Positions 1-9,127 of a DNA stretch of 64,000 nucleotides are shown here, piece by piece. Position 1 is the stretch's first letter, and each line of letters begins with the position of its first letter. The DNA comes from Haloarcula sp. CBA1129 (GTDB lineage: Archaea; Halobacteriota; Halobacteria; Halobacteriales; Haloarculaceae): contig NZ_RKSM01000001.1 in NCBI RefSeq assembly GCF_008729015.1, positions 372,001-436,000 on the forward strand. Reading direction: 5' to 3'. Under the pieces are notes generated by a model. It was not told where the DNA came from, searched no databases, and worked only from the letters and a program-made list of their open reading frames with translations. The position numbers and the translations under genes are program-made.

Positions 1-1471
1 GGAGTTCTTCGCGTTCGACCCTGTCAAGTGCGTCCTCTAGCTTCGGTGCTGTCCGTACCACTGACCGGGTCGAACCCGTCACTGCGTCCTGTATCTCCGC
101 TTTCACTCGTTCTCGAACGTCGTCGCCAGCCCCCTGCTCCATGACGTATTCCGAAATGATTTCGATGAAGTCGAACTCGGGGTCGAGCGTTCGACAGACA
201 CCCTCAAGTACCGTCGTCACGCGGACCACCAGCGCAAGGTCCTGTGGGAGGCGCATCGGGAACTCGTACAGTTGCGTCTCGAACTGGCCGACCAGTTGCT
301 CGATGCGGTACTCGCTGATGTCTTCGCCGCGGAACTGCTCGATGACGATGTCGAAGGCCTCCCGCATCACGTCTCGGTCGGCCATCGGGTCCAGTGCGCC
401 CATCTCGACGAAGGCGTCCATCACGCGGTCCACGTCGTCGGTCGCCAGTCCGACGTAGAACTCAAGCAGTTGGTCCTGCGTCCGGGGACCGAGGTAGCCG
501 GTCATCCCGAAATCGTAGAAGACGAGCGTCCCGTCGGGCTGGACCGCCAGATTGCCGGGATGGGGGTCGGCGTGGAAGCAGCCGTCCTCGACAATCATCT
601 GGATGTACACTTCTTCGAGTCGGCGAACGAGTGCCGGGCGGTCGATCCCGAGTTCGTCCAGCCGCTCCACGTCGTCGATTTTCACGCCGTCGAGATACGT
701 CATCGTCAGTATACGGTCCGTCGAGTGGCTCGCAACGACATCCGGAATGGCGATGTCGTCGTCGTTTGCGAAGTTGTCGCCGATCTCCCGGAGCATCCGT
801 GCCTCGTGCCCGTAGTCCATCTCCCGGCGGACCGTTGCCGCGAACTCCTCGGTGAGGTTCTCAAGCGTAAACGCCTGCCCCGGGTCCGCACCGTAGGTGA
901 GTACCGGCAGCAACGTCGATAGCACGCGCAGGTCTGACTCGACACGCGTCCTGATGTTGGGTCGAAGCACTTTCACGGCGACCCGCTGGCCGTCGATTCG
1001 CGCCTCGTACACTTGACCCAGCGAGGCCCCGGAGATAGCTGTGGTGTCGAAGTCCTCGAACAGCGTGTCGATGTCGTCGCCCAACTCACGCTCGATAACG
1101 GGCTCGATGGTCGCCCACGCGTCCGGCGGGACGTTGTCCTGTAGCTCCGAGAGCACGTCGACGTACGCCCGCGGCAGGGCATCAGGCCGGGTCGACAGCA
1201 TCTGGCCGAGTTTGATGAACGCCGGGCCGAGGTCGACGAACGTATTCTTCAGGTAGCGAGCGCGCCGTGTCCGCGTTTCGGGTGCCACCGACCGGGACCG
1301 ACCGAACAGGAGGAACCGCTTCCGGTCCCGACCCCACTGCCAGAGCAGGGGGACGAACTGCCAGACGATGATGAGCGCTCGCCAGAGCGCTCGGAGCCGA
1401 ACGCCGACACCGCCCGGCTGTGACACTGTCTCCCTCGGCGGCTCCTCGGCGACACGCTCCTCAGCAGTCAC
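1..1471 (-). CDS. ABC1/AarF/UbiB-family atypical protein kinase (C-terminus beyond window)
   Basis: A long open frame enters the window at the left edge and reads leftward from a GTG start at 1471, giving about 490 visible residues. The nucleotide-binding region has the family-defining KxGQ motif (FIKLGQMLSTRPD, near residue 90), an invariant-lysine segment (VAVKVLRP), the ExD motif (EMDYGHEA), a catalytic-loop HADPHPGN and a DFG-like DFGMTG. These are the hallmarks of the ABC1/ADCK/UbiB family, linked to ubiquinone or isoprenoid-lipid metabolism in bacteria and mitochondria; the haloarchaeal substrate is unknown, and menaquinone or lipid homeostasis is only inference. The C-terminus lies outside the window. 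It runs in the same direction as copA, 52 bp away, but looks functionally separate. Confidence 0.85.
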   Translation of the reverse strand, partial: MTAEERVAEEPPRETVSQPGGVGVRLRALWRALIIVWQFVPLLWQWGRDRKRFLLFGRSRSVAPETRTRRARYLKNTFVDLGPAFIKLGQMLSTRPDALPRAYVDVLSELQDNVPPDAWATIEPVIERELGDDIDTLFEDFDTTAISGASLGQVYEARIDGQRVAVKVLRPNIRTRVESDLRVLSTLLPVLTYGADPGQAFTLENLTEEFAATVRREMDYGHEARMLREIGDNFANDDDIAIPDVVASHSTDRILTMTYLDGVKIDDVERLDELGIDRPALVRRLEEVYIQMIVEDGCFHADPHPGNLAVQPDGTLVFYDFGMTGYLGPRTQDQLLEFYVGLATDDVDRVMDAFVEMGALDPMADRDVMREAFDIVIEQFRGEDISEYRIEQLVGQFETQLYEFPMRLPQDLALVVRVTTVLEGVCRTLDPEFDFIEIISEYVMEQGAGDDVRERVKAEIQDAVTGSTRSVVRTAPKLEDALDRVEREEL

Positions 1472-1523
1472 TGTTCGTATGTGAGGCCCGGCGACAAATG
1501 AGTCTGCTGGAGACGGTGCCCAC

Positions 1524-4130
1524 TCAGCGCCGGAGGAAGCCGAGCAAGCGATACTCCGAGTCCGGGGTGTACTGGCGGAAGACGAGGCTGTTTGCGAGCA
1601 CGGACACGGATGAGGCAGCCATTGCGACGGCAGCGAGCACCGGCTGGAGGAGTCCCAGCGAGGCCAGCGGAATCATCACGGTGTTGTAGCCAAGCGCCCA
1701 GAAGAGGTTCTGCTTGATCTTCCGGAGCGTCGCCTCGGAGATCCGGATAGCCTTCACCACGTCGGCGGGGTCGTCTCGGAGCAGGGTCACGTCACCGGCC
1801 TCGATTGCTACGTCGGTCCCCGAGCCGATGGCACAGCCGACGCTCGCAGCCGCCAGCGCGGGCGCGTCGTTGACGCCGTCGCCGACCATCATCGCTTGGT
1901 CGCCGTCGCTCTGGAGTTCGTCGACGGCGTCGGCCTTGTCTTCCGGCAGCACGTCGGCCATCACGTTGTCGGGGTCGATCCCGACTTCCTCGGCGACAGC
2001 GCGGGCGGTCCGCCCGTTGTCGCCAGTGATGAGCCAGACGCCGAGTCCGCGCTCGCGCAGGCCGCTGACGGCGGCCTTTGCCGACTCCTTGACCGTGTCC
2101 GCGTCGGCGACGATGCCGATGAGACGGTAGTCCGGGTCGCTGTCCTCGTCGGCCCCGTCAGCCAGCGCGACCAGCATCGCCGTCTTGCCCTCGCGTTCGA
2201 GGGCGTCCATCCGCTCCTCTGCCGGCGCGGTGTCGACGCCGGCATCGGACAGCAGTTTCCGGTTGCCGACGAGGACGCGACCGTGGCGCGTCGTCGCTTT
2301 CACGCCCTGTCCGGGGACGTTCTCGAATCCGTCGGGGTCTTCAACCTCGATACCGCGCTCGCGAGCGCCCGCGACGATGGCTTCGGCAAGCGGGTGTTCG
2401 CTGGCGTGTTCAGCGCTGGCGGCGACTTCGAGGACGAACTCCTCGGAAACCTCGCTCTCGGGTCGGAGCGTCCCGCCGTCGGTGGCGGGGCCGACCACTT
2501 CTACGTCGGTCAGCTCCATCTCGCCTTTCGTCAGCGTCCCCGTCTTGTCGAAGACGACGGTGTCGACCTCGTGAACGCGTTCGAGCACGTCGCCGCCCTT
2601 GAACAGGACGCCGTTGCGCGCGCCGATGGCCGTCCCGACCATCGTCGCGGCGGGCGTCGCAAGCCCCAGTGCGCAGGGACAGGCGATGAGCACGGCGGAG
2701 GCGAAGACGACGATAGCGAACTCGCTCACGCCGACGCCGGCCGGGCCGCCCGCAGCCAGTCCCCACAGTGGGAGCGCGTCGACAACCGTGGCCAGCGTCT
2801 CCGGCGCAACCGCCCACAGCATCGCCCAGAGGACGGCGTTGCCGATGACTGCCGGGACAAAGTACGCCGAGATACGGTCGGCGACGTTCTGGATGTCGGG
2901 CTGGCGGGACTGAGCCTGCCGGACCCGTTCGGCGATCTGCTGGATGGCCGTCTCCGAGCCGACCTTCGTCGCCTCGATTTCGAGGACGCCGTTCTGGTTC
3001 ACTGTCGAGCCGATGACCTCGTCGGCCTCGCCTTTCTCGACCGGAACGGACTCGCCGGTCACCATCGATTCGTCGATGGCCGAATCGCCGTCAACGACGA
3101 CGCCGTCCGTCGGAATCTTCTCGCCGGGTCGGACTTTCAGCCGGTCGCCGACCCCGACCTCATCGATGGGAATCTCTTCCTCGCTGCCGTCGTCGCGGAC
3201 GACTGTCGCCGTATCGGCCTCCATTTCGAGCAGTTGCTGGATGGCGGCCCCGGCTTGGCTCTTGGAGCGGGCTTCGAGGTAGTTCCCGAGGGTGATGAAC
3301 ACGAGAATCAGTGCGGCTGTGTCGAAGTACAGCCCGGTGCTCGCGATGAGCCCGGCTAGCGCGGCCACAGAGTAGACGTACGCCGTGGAAGACCCCAGCG
3401 CGATGAGCACATCCATGTTGGCCCGGCCGTTGTTGACCAGCGCCTTGTAGGAGTTCTCGTAGAACGGCTTGCCCAGCAGAATCTGGACCGGCGTCGCCAG
3501 CGCGAAGGCAATCCAGCCCTGTGGCACTCCCAGAATCGTATCCCGGATAAGACCGAGTGAGAACAGGTGGTCGGCCATGAACAGCAGGAGTGGAGCCGAC
3601 AACACTGCGCCAAACAGCGTCAGCCGGAGCTGTCGGCGCGTCTCCTCGTTGCGTGCGGCGGCACGGCGGTCGGCGTCGGACTGCTCGCTGTCAGCGTCGT
3701 CCGCGTCATCGTTTCGGACGGGCGTGTAGCCGGCCGAATCGATAGCGTCGTAGAGGTCCGAACGCGACACGTCGGCCGGATTGTACGTGACCTGTGCCTC
3801 GTCGGTGGCGTAGTTCACGCTGGCTTCGATGACGCCCGCGGTCCCTTCCAGCGCCTCTTCGTTTGTGTCCGCGCAGTTCGCACACGACATGTCGGTGATG
3901 CCGATAGTCACTGTCTCAGTCGCCACACCGTAGCCGGCGTCCTGAACGGCAGTGATAATCTCGGCCAGTGACACCACGTCGGGGTCGTACTCGACGCTTC
4001 CCTCGTCAGTGGCGTAGTTCGCGTCGACGGACGCGACCCCGTCAAGCTCGCCAACGGACTCTTCAATCGTGCCCGCGCAGTTGGCACAGCTCATCCCCGT
4101 TAGTTCGAGCCGGGTGGTTCGGTTGCTCAT
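1524..4130 (-). CDS. copA: Copper-translocating P1B-type ATPase
   Basis: This 868-residue membrane ATPase probably exports Cu(I) from the cytoplasm. Two N-terminal heavy-metal-binding domains carry GMSCANCAG (12-20) and DMSCANCA (80-87). The core follows the P1B order: actuator TGES (358-361), transmembrane CPC (484-486) in a helix reading [12 protein letters not shown], phosphorylation site DKTGT (528-532), SEHP (577-580), TGDN (702-705) and GDGVND (750-755). Tyr815-Asn816 and a Ser-Ser pair near 840 in the last membrane helices match Cu(I) type. The acidic stretch at 140-160 between the metal domains and the membrane core is typical of halophiles. A good ribosome-binding site (aaggagg) lies about 20 bases before the ATG. 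The preceding gene encodes a TRASH-domain regulator, supporting copper control. Confidence 0.95.
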   Translation of the reverse strand: MSNRTTRLELTGMSCANCAGTIEESVGELDGVASVDANYATDEGSVEYDPDVVSLAEIITAVQDAGYGVATETVTIGITDMSCANCADTNEEALEGTAGVIEASVNYATDEAQVTYNPADVSRSDLYDAIDSAGYTPVRNDDADDADSEQSDADRRAAARNEETRRQLRLTLFGAVLSAPLLLFMADHLFSLGLIRDTILGVPQGWIAFALATPVQILLGKPFYENSYKALVNNGRANMDVLIALGSSTAYVYSVAALAGLIASTGLYFDTAALILVFITLGNYLEARSKSQAGAAIQQLLEMEADTATVVRDDGSEEEIPIDEVGVGDRLKVRPGEKIPTDGVVVDGDSAIDESMVTGESVPVEKGEADEVIGSTVNQNGVLEIEATKVGSETAIQQIAERVRQAQSRQPDIQNVADRISAYFVPAVIGNAVLWAMLWAVAPETLATVVDALPLWGLAAGGPAGVGVSEFAIVVFASAVLIACPCALGLATPAATMVGTAIGARNGVLFKGGDVLERVHEVDTVVFDKTGTLTKGEMELTDVEVVGPATDGGTLRPESEVSEEFVLEVAASAEHASEHPLAEAIVAGARERGIEVEDPDGFENVPGQGVKATTRHGRVLVGNRKLLSDAGVDTAPAEERMDALEREGKTAMLVALADGADEDSDPDYRLIGIVADADTVKESAKAAVSGLRERGLGVWLITGDNGRTARAVAEEVGIDPDNVMADVLPEDKADAVDELQSDGDQAMMVGDGVNDAPALAAASVGCAIGSGTDVAIEAGDVTLLRDDPADVVKAIRISEATLRKIKQNLFWALGYNTVMIPLASLGLLQPVLAAVAMAASSVSVLANSLVFRQYTPDSEYRLLGFLRR

Positions 4131-4259
4131 GTTGTCTTATCCTACGTCCTCCTTGTTCATGCGGTTTGTCCCTCCGATTCGAAGGTGAGATCTGGGATTG
4201 GACTCTTGATCTAAACTCATACTGCCGATAACTCAGTAATCCAAAGTGCCGGTCGCAGT

Positions 4260-4850
4260 TCAGGCCCCGTCTTTCAGCGACTCGTACTGGTCGACGAACC
4301 GCTCGGCACAGGAGCCACAGCAGAAGTAGTACCGCTCACCGTCGAGCGTGCGCTGTTCGCCTTCCTCGTCGACGCTATTGCCACACTCCGCACAGTCAGG
4401 TGCGAACTCCGCTTCCCCCAACCCAGCGGTCCACTCGCTGTCCGCGATCATTTGGACCTCGTAACGGTCCACATCCCCGAGGTCGACGTGTTCGGCGAGG
4501 AGTTCGCTGGCATCGGACTGGGCGATAGTCGCCGCCAGTACCACTTTCCCGCCGGCGGTCCGATAGACCCGCTCGACGGCGTCTGCGTTACTGACCGCCG
4601 TAGCGATACCAGCGGCCCGACCCGGTTTCGCGTCGATCTCGATCAGGACCGGCACGCCAGCCTGCAACAGTGAGCGGTCGACGTCGACGGTAAAGCCCTG
4701 TATCAGTCCCATTTCGACGAGTCTGTCGACGCGGTCGGAGACTGCGGGGGCCGAGAGGTCAACTCGCTCGGCGATGTCGCTGTAGGGCCGTCTAGCGTCT
4801 TCGAGTAAGAGTCGGAGGATTTCGTGGTCAGTGTCGTCAAGCCCGGGCAT
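4260..4850 (-). CDS. Lrp/AsnC-type winged-helix regulator with C-terminal TRASH metal-binding domain
   Basis: The 196-residue protein starts with an AsnC-type helix-turn-helix (residues 5-50, PYSDIAERVDLSAPAVSDRV) followed by an alpha/beta ligand domain. It ends in a TRASH domain: Cys153-x2-Cys156, then Cys177-Cys178-x2-Cys181. TRASH domains bind heavy metals, and Lrp-TRASH proteins such as Sulfolobus CopR regulate copper exporters. Because copA lies 129 bp downstream on the same strand, this is probably its copper-responsive regulator. A TATA-like CATAAACC about 25 bases upstream suggests a leaderless transcript. I could not find a convincing dyad operator before copA, so the binding site remains unidentified. 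Confidence 0.85.
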   Translation of the reverse strand: MPGLDDTDHEILRLLLEDARRPYSDIAERVDLSAPAVSDRVDRLVEMGLIQGFTVDVDRSLLQAGVPVLIEIDAKPGRAAGIATAVSNADAVERVYRTAGGKVVLAATIAQSDASELLAEHVDLGDVDRYEVQMIADSEWTAGLGEAEFAPDCAECGNSVDEEGEQRTLDGERYYFCCGSCAERFVDQYESLKDGA

Positions 4851-4938
4851 ATCGGACCAACTTCCAGCGCCGGTTTATGCGTTGTGTCCGCTCGCGTCTG
4901 TGGTTCGTCAGAAGCACTTGGTCCGAGCAGCGCGCTTG

Positions 4939-4954
4939 ATTAGAATAGTCTAAT
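4939..4954. promoter_or_regulatory. Predicted DtxR/MntR-family operator upstream of metal ABC importer
   Basis: A perfect inverted repeat, ATTAGA-ATAG-TCTAAT, lies just upstream of a CTTTAT box (4955-4960) in the promoter of the importer operon. The same arms and 4-base spacer (TTAGA-N4-TCTAA) recur at 9824-9839 in front of the DtxR-family gene. A second partial dyad, TTAG-ATG-CTAA, follows at 4962-4972. Binding here would block TBP/TFB access; that mode is inferred from position. Confidence 0.7.
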
Positions 4955-5004
4955 CTTTATCTTAGATGCTAACAACTATATACTTCTACGACAGCAACTC
5001 ATAT

Positions 5005-6090
5005 ATGAGGAATTCCGAATCCTACGGCGAGCCGTCGCGAGGGCTCACCCGCAGGCAGGCACTCAGTGCCGGAGCGGGGGTCCTTGCGTCCGGCTTTGCC
5101 GGTTGTCTGACCGGCGGCGGAACGGAAGCAGCATCGAATAGTAGCCAAAATGCCAGCGGCGCGGACGGACCGGTCGCGGTCGCGTCCTTCTTCAGTTTCT
5201 ACGACTTCGCCCGCAAGATTGCACGCGGGACACCGATAACGGTCAAGAACCTCATTCCGACCGGACTGCACGGCCACGGCTGGGAACCGGACGCCGGTAT
5301 CACGCGCGATATCATCGACGCAGACGCGTTCATCCACGTCGGTCCGGACTTCCAGCCGTGGGCTGACCGGGCGATTCAGACGCTCGAAGACGACGACGTG
5401 GACACCGACCTCATCAACGTCCGTGAAGGCATCGAACTCGAAACGCTGGCGGCGAGCCTCGACCGCGACGAGGAAGGCGTCGGACAGAACAGAGCCAGAG
5501 ACCCCCATTTCTGGCTCGACCCACGGCGCGCAAAACAGTCGGTCGACAACATCACCGAGGGACTGGTCGCGCTCGCACCGGACGCCGAAGACACGCTCCG
5601 GAACAACGCCGAGACGTACAAATCAGACGTCCTCGACCGTATCGACGCGGACTATGCTGATATCTTCGACCGGGCCGACCGGAGCGTGGTCCAGCTCGCG
5701 GCGCACAACGCCTTCCAGTACATCGGCTCGCGCTACGGCGTCAAGATGCGCCCGCTCGTGGTCAATCTCGCGGCCAGCGGTGACGTGAAGCCGTCGGACA
5801 TCACCGAGGCGAAGGCGGTCATCGAGGACAACGACATCCGATACATCGGGGCCGGCGTGTTCGAGACGCGCAAGCCTGCGAAACAGCTACTCGCCGAGAC
5901 ACCGGTCGAGGCCTACTACCCGGTGACACCCTATGCCGGCGTCCGCGAGGAGTGGGTGGCAAACGGCTGGGGCTACGAGGAGATCGCCTATCAGATTAAC
6001 ATGCCGACGTTCGAGGTCGTCTTGGGCAACACGGCACCCGAGGACGCGGGTCCCGACGGCTGGAACGAGGCTTGGCGGAACTTCGAATGA
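5005..6090 (+). CDS. Metal ABC transporter substrate-binding lipoprotein (ZnuA/MntC/TroA family)
   Basis: About 361 residues from the chosen ATG at 5005. An upstream in-frame ATG at 4966 lies inside a regulatory dyad, and the later start places the signal correctly. The N-terminus has a twin-arginine signal (LTRRQALSAGAG) and a lipobox ending at Cys (GFAGC), so the protein is a membrane-anchored lipoprotein on the outer face. Cluster A-1 features are present: GLHGHGWEPDAG with a putative His ligand, DPHFWLDP with the second His, and YPVTPYAGV near the end. The loop that is His-rich in zinc-specific ZnuA is here DRDEEGVGQNRARD with no histidine, which favours manganese (or iron) over zinc. Its stop overlaps the ATPase gene (ATGA). 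Confidence 0.85.
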   Translation: MRNSESYGEPSRGLTRRQALSAGAGVLASGFAGCLTGGGTEAASNSSQNASGADGPVAVASFFSFYDFARKIARGTPITVKNLIPTGLHGHGWEPDAGITRDIIDADAFIHVGPDFQPWADRAIQTLEDDDVDTDLINVREGIELETLAASLDRDEEGVGQNRARDPHFWLDPRRAKQSVDNITEGLVALAPDAEDTLRNNAETYKSDVLDRIDADYADIFDRADRSVVQLAAHNAFQYIGSRYGVKMRPLVVNLAASGDVKPSDITEAKAVIEDNDIRYIGAGVFETRKPAKQLLAETPVEAYYPVTPYAGVREEWVANGWGYEEIAYQINMPTFEVVLGNTAPEDAGPDGWNEAWRNFE

Positions 6091-6896
6091 TGGCGTCACT
6101 GGGTTCGCTCTTACAGGGTGACACCGTCGAGGAAACGGCCGATTCGAACGGGAGCCACTCGCCGGTCGTCGAGCTCACCGACGTGTCGTTCGGGTACACG
6201 TCCACGCCGGTTGTCGAAGATATCAGCGTCAGCATCGACGCCGGCGAATACGTTGCTGTGGTCGGGCCGAACGGCTCCGGCAAATCGACGCTCATGCAGT
6301 TGCTGCTCGGACTGCTAGAACCGGACGCGGGCACTGCGGAGCTGTTCGGCGTCGACGCGGCGGCGTTCGACGATGGGGCCAGAGTCGGCTACGTCGCACA
6401 GCGCGCCGGGACGAGCCGGGAGATGCCGATAACGGTCCGCGAAGTAGTGAAGATGGGCCGGTTCCCACACGTCGGGTTCGGCTGGCTCTCCGCGGCTGAC
6501 TGGCGCATCGTCGATAAGGCCATCGACACGGTCGGGATGACGGCCTTCGCCGACAGGCGCATCACCCAGCTCTCGGGCGGGCAGCGCCAGCGGGCGTTCA
6601 TCGCACGGGCGCTGGCTGGCGAGGCCGACCTGCTCGTTCTGGACGAGCCGACCGTCGGCGTGGACACCGAATCGGTCGACGCCTTCTACGGACTGCTCGA
6701 CTCGCTGCACGCCGACGGAATCACTGTCCTCCTCATCGAACACGACCTCCAAGCCGTCACTGAACACGCGGAGCGCGTTATCTGCCTGAACGGGGAGATA
6801 TATTTCGACGGCCCGCCAGCGGCATTCACCGACAGCGCGGCGCTGGCTAGGGCGTTCGGGACGGGCGCGCAGTCACTGACCGGAGGCGGCGGATGA
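6087..6896 (+). CDS. Metal ABC transporter ATP-binding protein (ZnuC/MntB-like)
   Basis: This 269-residue ATPase energises the importer. Walker A is GPNGSGKST (60-68), the signature LSGGQ (162-166), Walker B LLVLDEP (182-188) and the switch His is at 219 (LLIEHD). The start at 6087 forms an ATGA overlap with the stop of the binding-protein gene; a second ATG follows at 6090 and an in-frame TTG lies at 6072. Such overlaps suggest translational coupling. Together with its neighbours it makes the usual three-gene cassette for manganese or zinc uptake. Confidence 0.92.
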   Translation: MMASLGSLLQGDTVEETADSNGSHSPVVELTDVSFGYTSTPVVEDISVSIDAGEYVAVVGPNGSGKSTLMQLLLGLLEPDAGTAELFGVDAAAFDDGARVGYVAQRAGTSREMPITVREVVKMGRFPHVGFGWLSAADWRIVDKAIDTVGMTAFADRRITQLSGGQRQRAFIARALAGEADLLVLDEPTVGVDTESVDAFYGLLDSLHADGITVLLIEHDLQAVTEHAERVICLNGEIYFDGPPAAFTDSAALARAFGTGAQSLTGGGG

Positions 6897-7867
6897 CGGT
6901 GGCGTTCGCGGCCGGCGGCGTCTACGAGGCGTTCCTTCCGGTCCTCGAAGCGTGGTACTGGCTCCTGACCCAGCTCTACCGCCTCACTGGACTGGAGCTC
7001 ATCAGCCCCGAGTACACCTTCATGTACCGGGCGATACTCGTCGGGCTGTGTGTCGGCGTCATCGCGCCGCTCATCGGGACCTTCCTCGTCCACCGCCAGC
7101 TCGCACTTATCGGCGACGCCCTCGCCCACACGGCCTTCGCCGGCGTCGCCGTCGGGCTGTTTCTCAACGGCGTCTTCGAACTGGGCGTCTCGCCGTATCT
7201 GACCGCCGTCGTCGTGGCCGTCATCGCGGCGCTGCTCATCGAACTCATCTCCGAGGCGACAGACGCCTACAACGACGTCTCGATGGCTATCGTCCTCTCG
7301 ACGGGGTTCGCGCTGGGGACGGTCCTCATCAGCCTCAACGCCGGCGGACTGGCCGTCGGTATCAATCAGTACCTCTTCGGGAACCTCTCGACGGTGTCCG
7401 CCGAGAACGCGGTCATCATGCTCGGGCTGTTCAGCGTCATCGTCGGCACGGTTGCGCTCACCCGCAACCAACTGCTGTACGTCACGTTCGATGAGACTGC
7501 CGCCGCCGTCTCCGGGCTGCCAGTCGCGTGGTACAACCGGATCATGGTGATGCTGACGGCGCTCGTCGTCGTCGGCGCGATGCAGATAATGGGCGTCATC
7601 CTCGTCGCGGCCATGCTCGTCGTCCCGGTCGCCGGCGCGACGCAGGTGTCCCGGAGCTTCTCGGAGTCGCTGTTGGTCTCGATTGTGCTGGCCGAACTGG
7701 CCGTGGTGCTCGGTATCGGCGTCTCGTACTACGCCGGTGCGACGGCCGGCGGCGTCATCGTCCTCGTCGCGGTAGGGATTTACGTTCTCTCAGTGCTTGC
7801 CGGAAAACTCCGGCAGACAGCCGCTTCGGATGAGACGCGGGAACTCGACAGTATCAGTCAGGACTGA
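6893..7867 (+). CDS. Metal ABC transporter permease (ZnuB/MntA-like, ABC-3 family)
   Basis: The 324-residue integral membrane protein belongs to the ABC-3 permease family, with about eight hydrophobic helices and the conserved early segment around GTFLVHRQLALIGDALAHTAFAG. This corresponds to the cytoplasmic coupling region of manganese, zinc and iron importers. It overlaps the ATPase stop by four bases (ATGA), so all three genes should be one operon under the operator at 4939. The tail after the last helix is short, hydrophilic and acidic. Confidence 0.92.
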   Translation: MTVAFAAGGVYEAFLPVLEAWYWLLTQLYRLTGLELISPEYTFMYRAILVGLCVGVIAPLIGTFLVHRQLALIGDALAHTAFAGVAVGLFLNGVFELGVSPYLTAVVVAVIAALLIELISEATDAYNDVSMAIVLSTGFALGTVLISLNAGGLAVGINQYLFGNLSTVSAENAVIMLGLFSVIVGTVALTRNQLLYVTFDETAAAVSGLPVAWYNRIMVMLTALVVVGAMQIMGVILVAAMLVVPVAGATQVSRSFSESLLVSIVLAELAVVLGIGVSYYAGATAGGVIVLVAVGIYVLSVLAGKLRQTAASDETRELDSISQD

Positions 7868-7943
7868 CGTACGAACCCAACTGGTGTCGCTGGCGCAACT
7901 GAACGTCTCGACAAGTGACTAAGCGCGGTGTCCTACGAGCGAG

Positions 7944-8342
7944 TCATCGGAATGCGTCACAGTCGCTGCTCCCGCTCTGCCAGTGGACGACGTTGTCACC
8001 GGTGTACTCGACAATGACGTCGTAGCAGCTGTCGTCGTCGAACGTCGTCGACTCTGATAGCTCGGTCCCAGCGATGGCCGTCGTTATCGTTATCCTGCCC
8101 TGTCTGTCCGGAAGCGCACCGTCTAGTTCCACAGTTGTGCCGTCCGCTTCGGCCGCAACGGTATGTGTCTCGTCATACACCGTCTCCCGGTCGACCGTGA
8201 CCGTGAACTCGAACTCGTGTGTCGCCGATCCAGTATTCGTTAGCTGTACTCCGGCGAGCCGAGCGCTCGCACCACTGAGCGCTGCACAGCCAGAGAGCGC
8301 GATGAGCGTCCCTGCCGTGAGGACGGTCCGTCTGGAGGGCAT
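7944..8342 (-). CDS. Small haloarchaeal lipoprotein
   Basis: A 132-residue predicted lipoprotein with an N-terminal SRRTVLTAG twin-arginine-like signal and a lipobox ending LSGC. The mature part is acidic and beta-rich. It resembles a single immunoglobulin-like fold seen in many haloarchaeal surface lipoproteins, with phrases such as VQLTNTGSATHEFEFTV. Two cysteines near the end (DDDSCYD and SSDC) could form a disulfide. I chose the ATG at 8342 over the GTG one codon upstream. It is convergent with the importer operon and there is no evidence that it belongs to it. Function unknown. Confidence 0.65.
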   Translation of the reverse strand: MPSRRTVLTAGTLIALSGCAALSGASARLAGVQLTNTGSATHEFEFTVTVDRETVYDETHTVAAEADGTTVELDGALPDRQGRITITTAIAGTELSESTTFDDDSCYDVIVEYTGDNVVHWQSGSSDCDAFR

Positions 8343-8419
8343 CACGCGGAACTGTTCAGCCGTTCTCTAAAAGCCTTCTGTCGGCCGAGGACGGCCCGGC
8401 AGTACAGTGTAGTACTCTC

Positions 8420-9127
8420 TCAGGCACTCATCTGCGCCGCAATACCCGAGACCATCGTTTCCCACAGCGAGAAGCCCATCGTCACACTCAGGGCGAAATC
8501 CGCCGCAAAAAACAGGAATAGCCCCGCGCCGACGAAGTGGGCCTTACGGAGGTTGAATCGATGAGCGAAGCGGTGGAAAAAGAGGGCGTTGGCGAGGCTC
8601 ACCGGGATGATGGCGAGCATCTCACCGGTCCAAATCGCGCTGGCGTGGGCGCTGTACTGGGCGGCGAGCGTAATCGTAATGAGTTGGGTCTTGTCGCCGA
8701 ACTCGCCGAAGGCCATCATCGCGAAGATGGGCAGGAAGCCGCCGAGCTTGTTCGGTACCTGCCAGTCGACGATAGGTACGCGAACGTCTAGCTGTCCGCC
8801 GTCAGTAGTGAAGCCGGACGCAGGTTCCTGTTGCTCTGCGTCGGCCGCCGGGGCGCTGCGAAGCAGTAGTATCGCGAACAGCAGGAACATCCCGGCGGTG
8901 AGGCTTTCGAGGACGATACCGGGCAGTACCGACGTGATTGCGGAGCCGAACCAAATCTCTAGTGCCGTCCAGCCGGCAAAGGCCGTCCCCGCTGCGCTGA
9001 CGACGAGGAACGGATTGAACCGCGTCGATAGACCGGCGATGATGAATTGGACCTTCTCGCCGGGGAGGACCGCCAACTGCGCACCGGCCGCTATCGCCAC
9101 GACTGTCAGCCACGTCGCGTCGCTCAC
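8420..9127 (-). CDS. GDT1/UPF0016 (TMEM165) family cation transporter
   Basis: A 235-residue membrane protein with two homologous halves of three helices each. The second half has the family motif E-x-G-D-K-T (EFGDKTQL, 142-149). The equivalent place in the first half reads LPGEKVQF (21-28), a degenerate form lacking the first acidic residue and the Asp. Members of this family move Mn2+ and/or Ca2+, and bacterial ones (MneA, Mnx) export manganese. The GTG start overlaps the stop of the DtxR-family gene by four bases (GTGA), so both are translated from one message. That context favours manganese, as inference; calcium or proton-coupled transport remains possible. Confidence 0.82.
   Translation of the reverse strand: MSDATWLTVVAIAAGAQLAVLPGEKVQFIIAGLSTRFNPFLVVSAAGTAFAGWTALEIWFGSAITSVLPGIVLESLTAGMFLLFAILLLRSAPAADAEQQEPASGFTTDGGQLDVRVPIVDWQVPNKLGGFLPIFAMMAFGEFGDKTQLITITLAAQYSAHASAIWTGEMLAIIPVSLANALFFHRFAHRFNLRKAHFVGAGLFLFFAADFALSVTMGFSLWETMVSGIAAQMSA

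Noticed and set aside
1896..3359. A 487-residue plus-strand frame antisense to copA
   Set aside because: Antisense shadow of a certain ATPase gene with no domain evidence.
4137..4160. A seven-residue upstream frame (ATG to TAA) before copA, containing its ribosome-binding site
   Set aside because: Could be a leader peptide in principle, but it is so short that chance is likely and it has no regulatory residues such as Cys or His.
4966..5004. Upstream ATG as start of the metal-binding lipoprotein
   Set aside because: It lies within a TTAG-ATG-CTAA dyad and would put 13 extra residues before a standard twin-arginine signal.
6087..7867. Naming the ABC importer znuABC (zinc)
   Set aside because: The binding protein lacks the His-rich zinc loop and the operator matches a DtxR/SirR type, so metal specificity is left open with manganese preferred.
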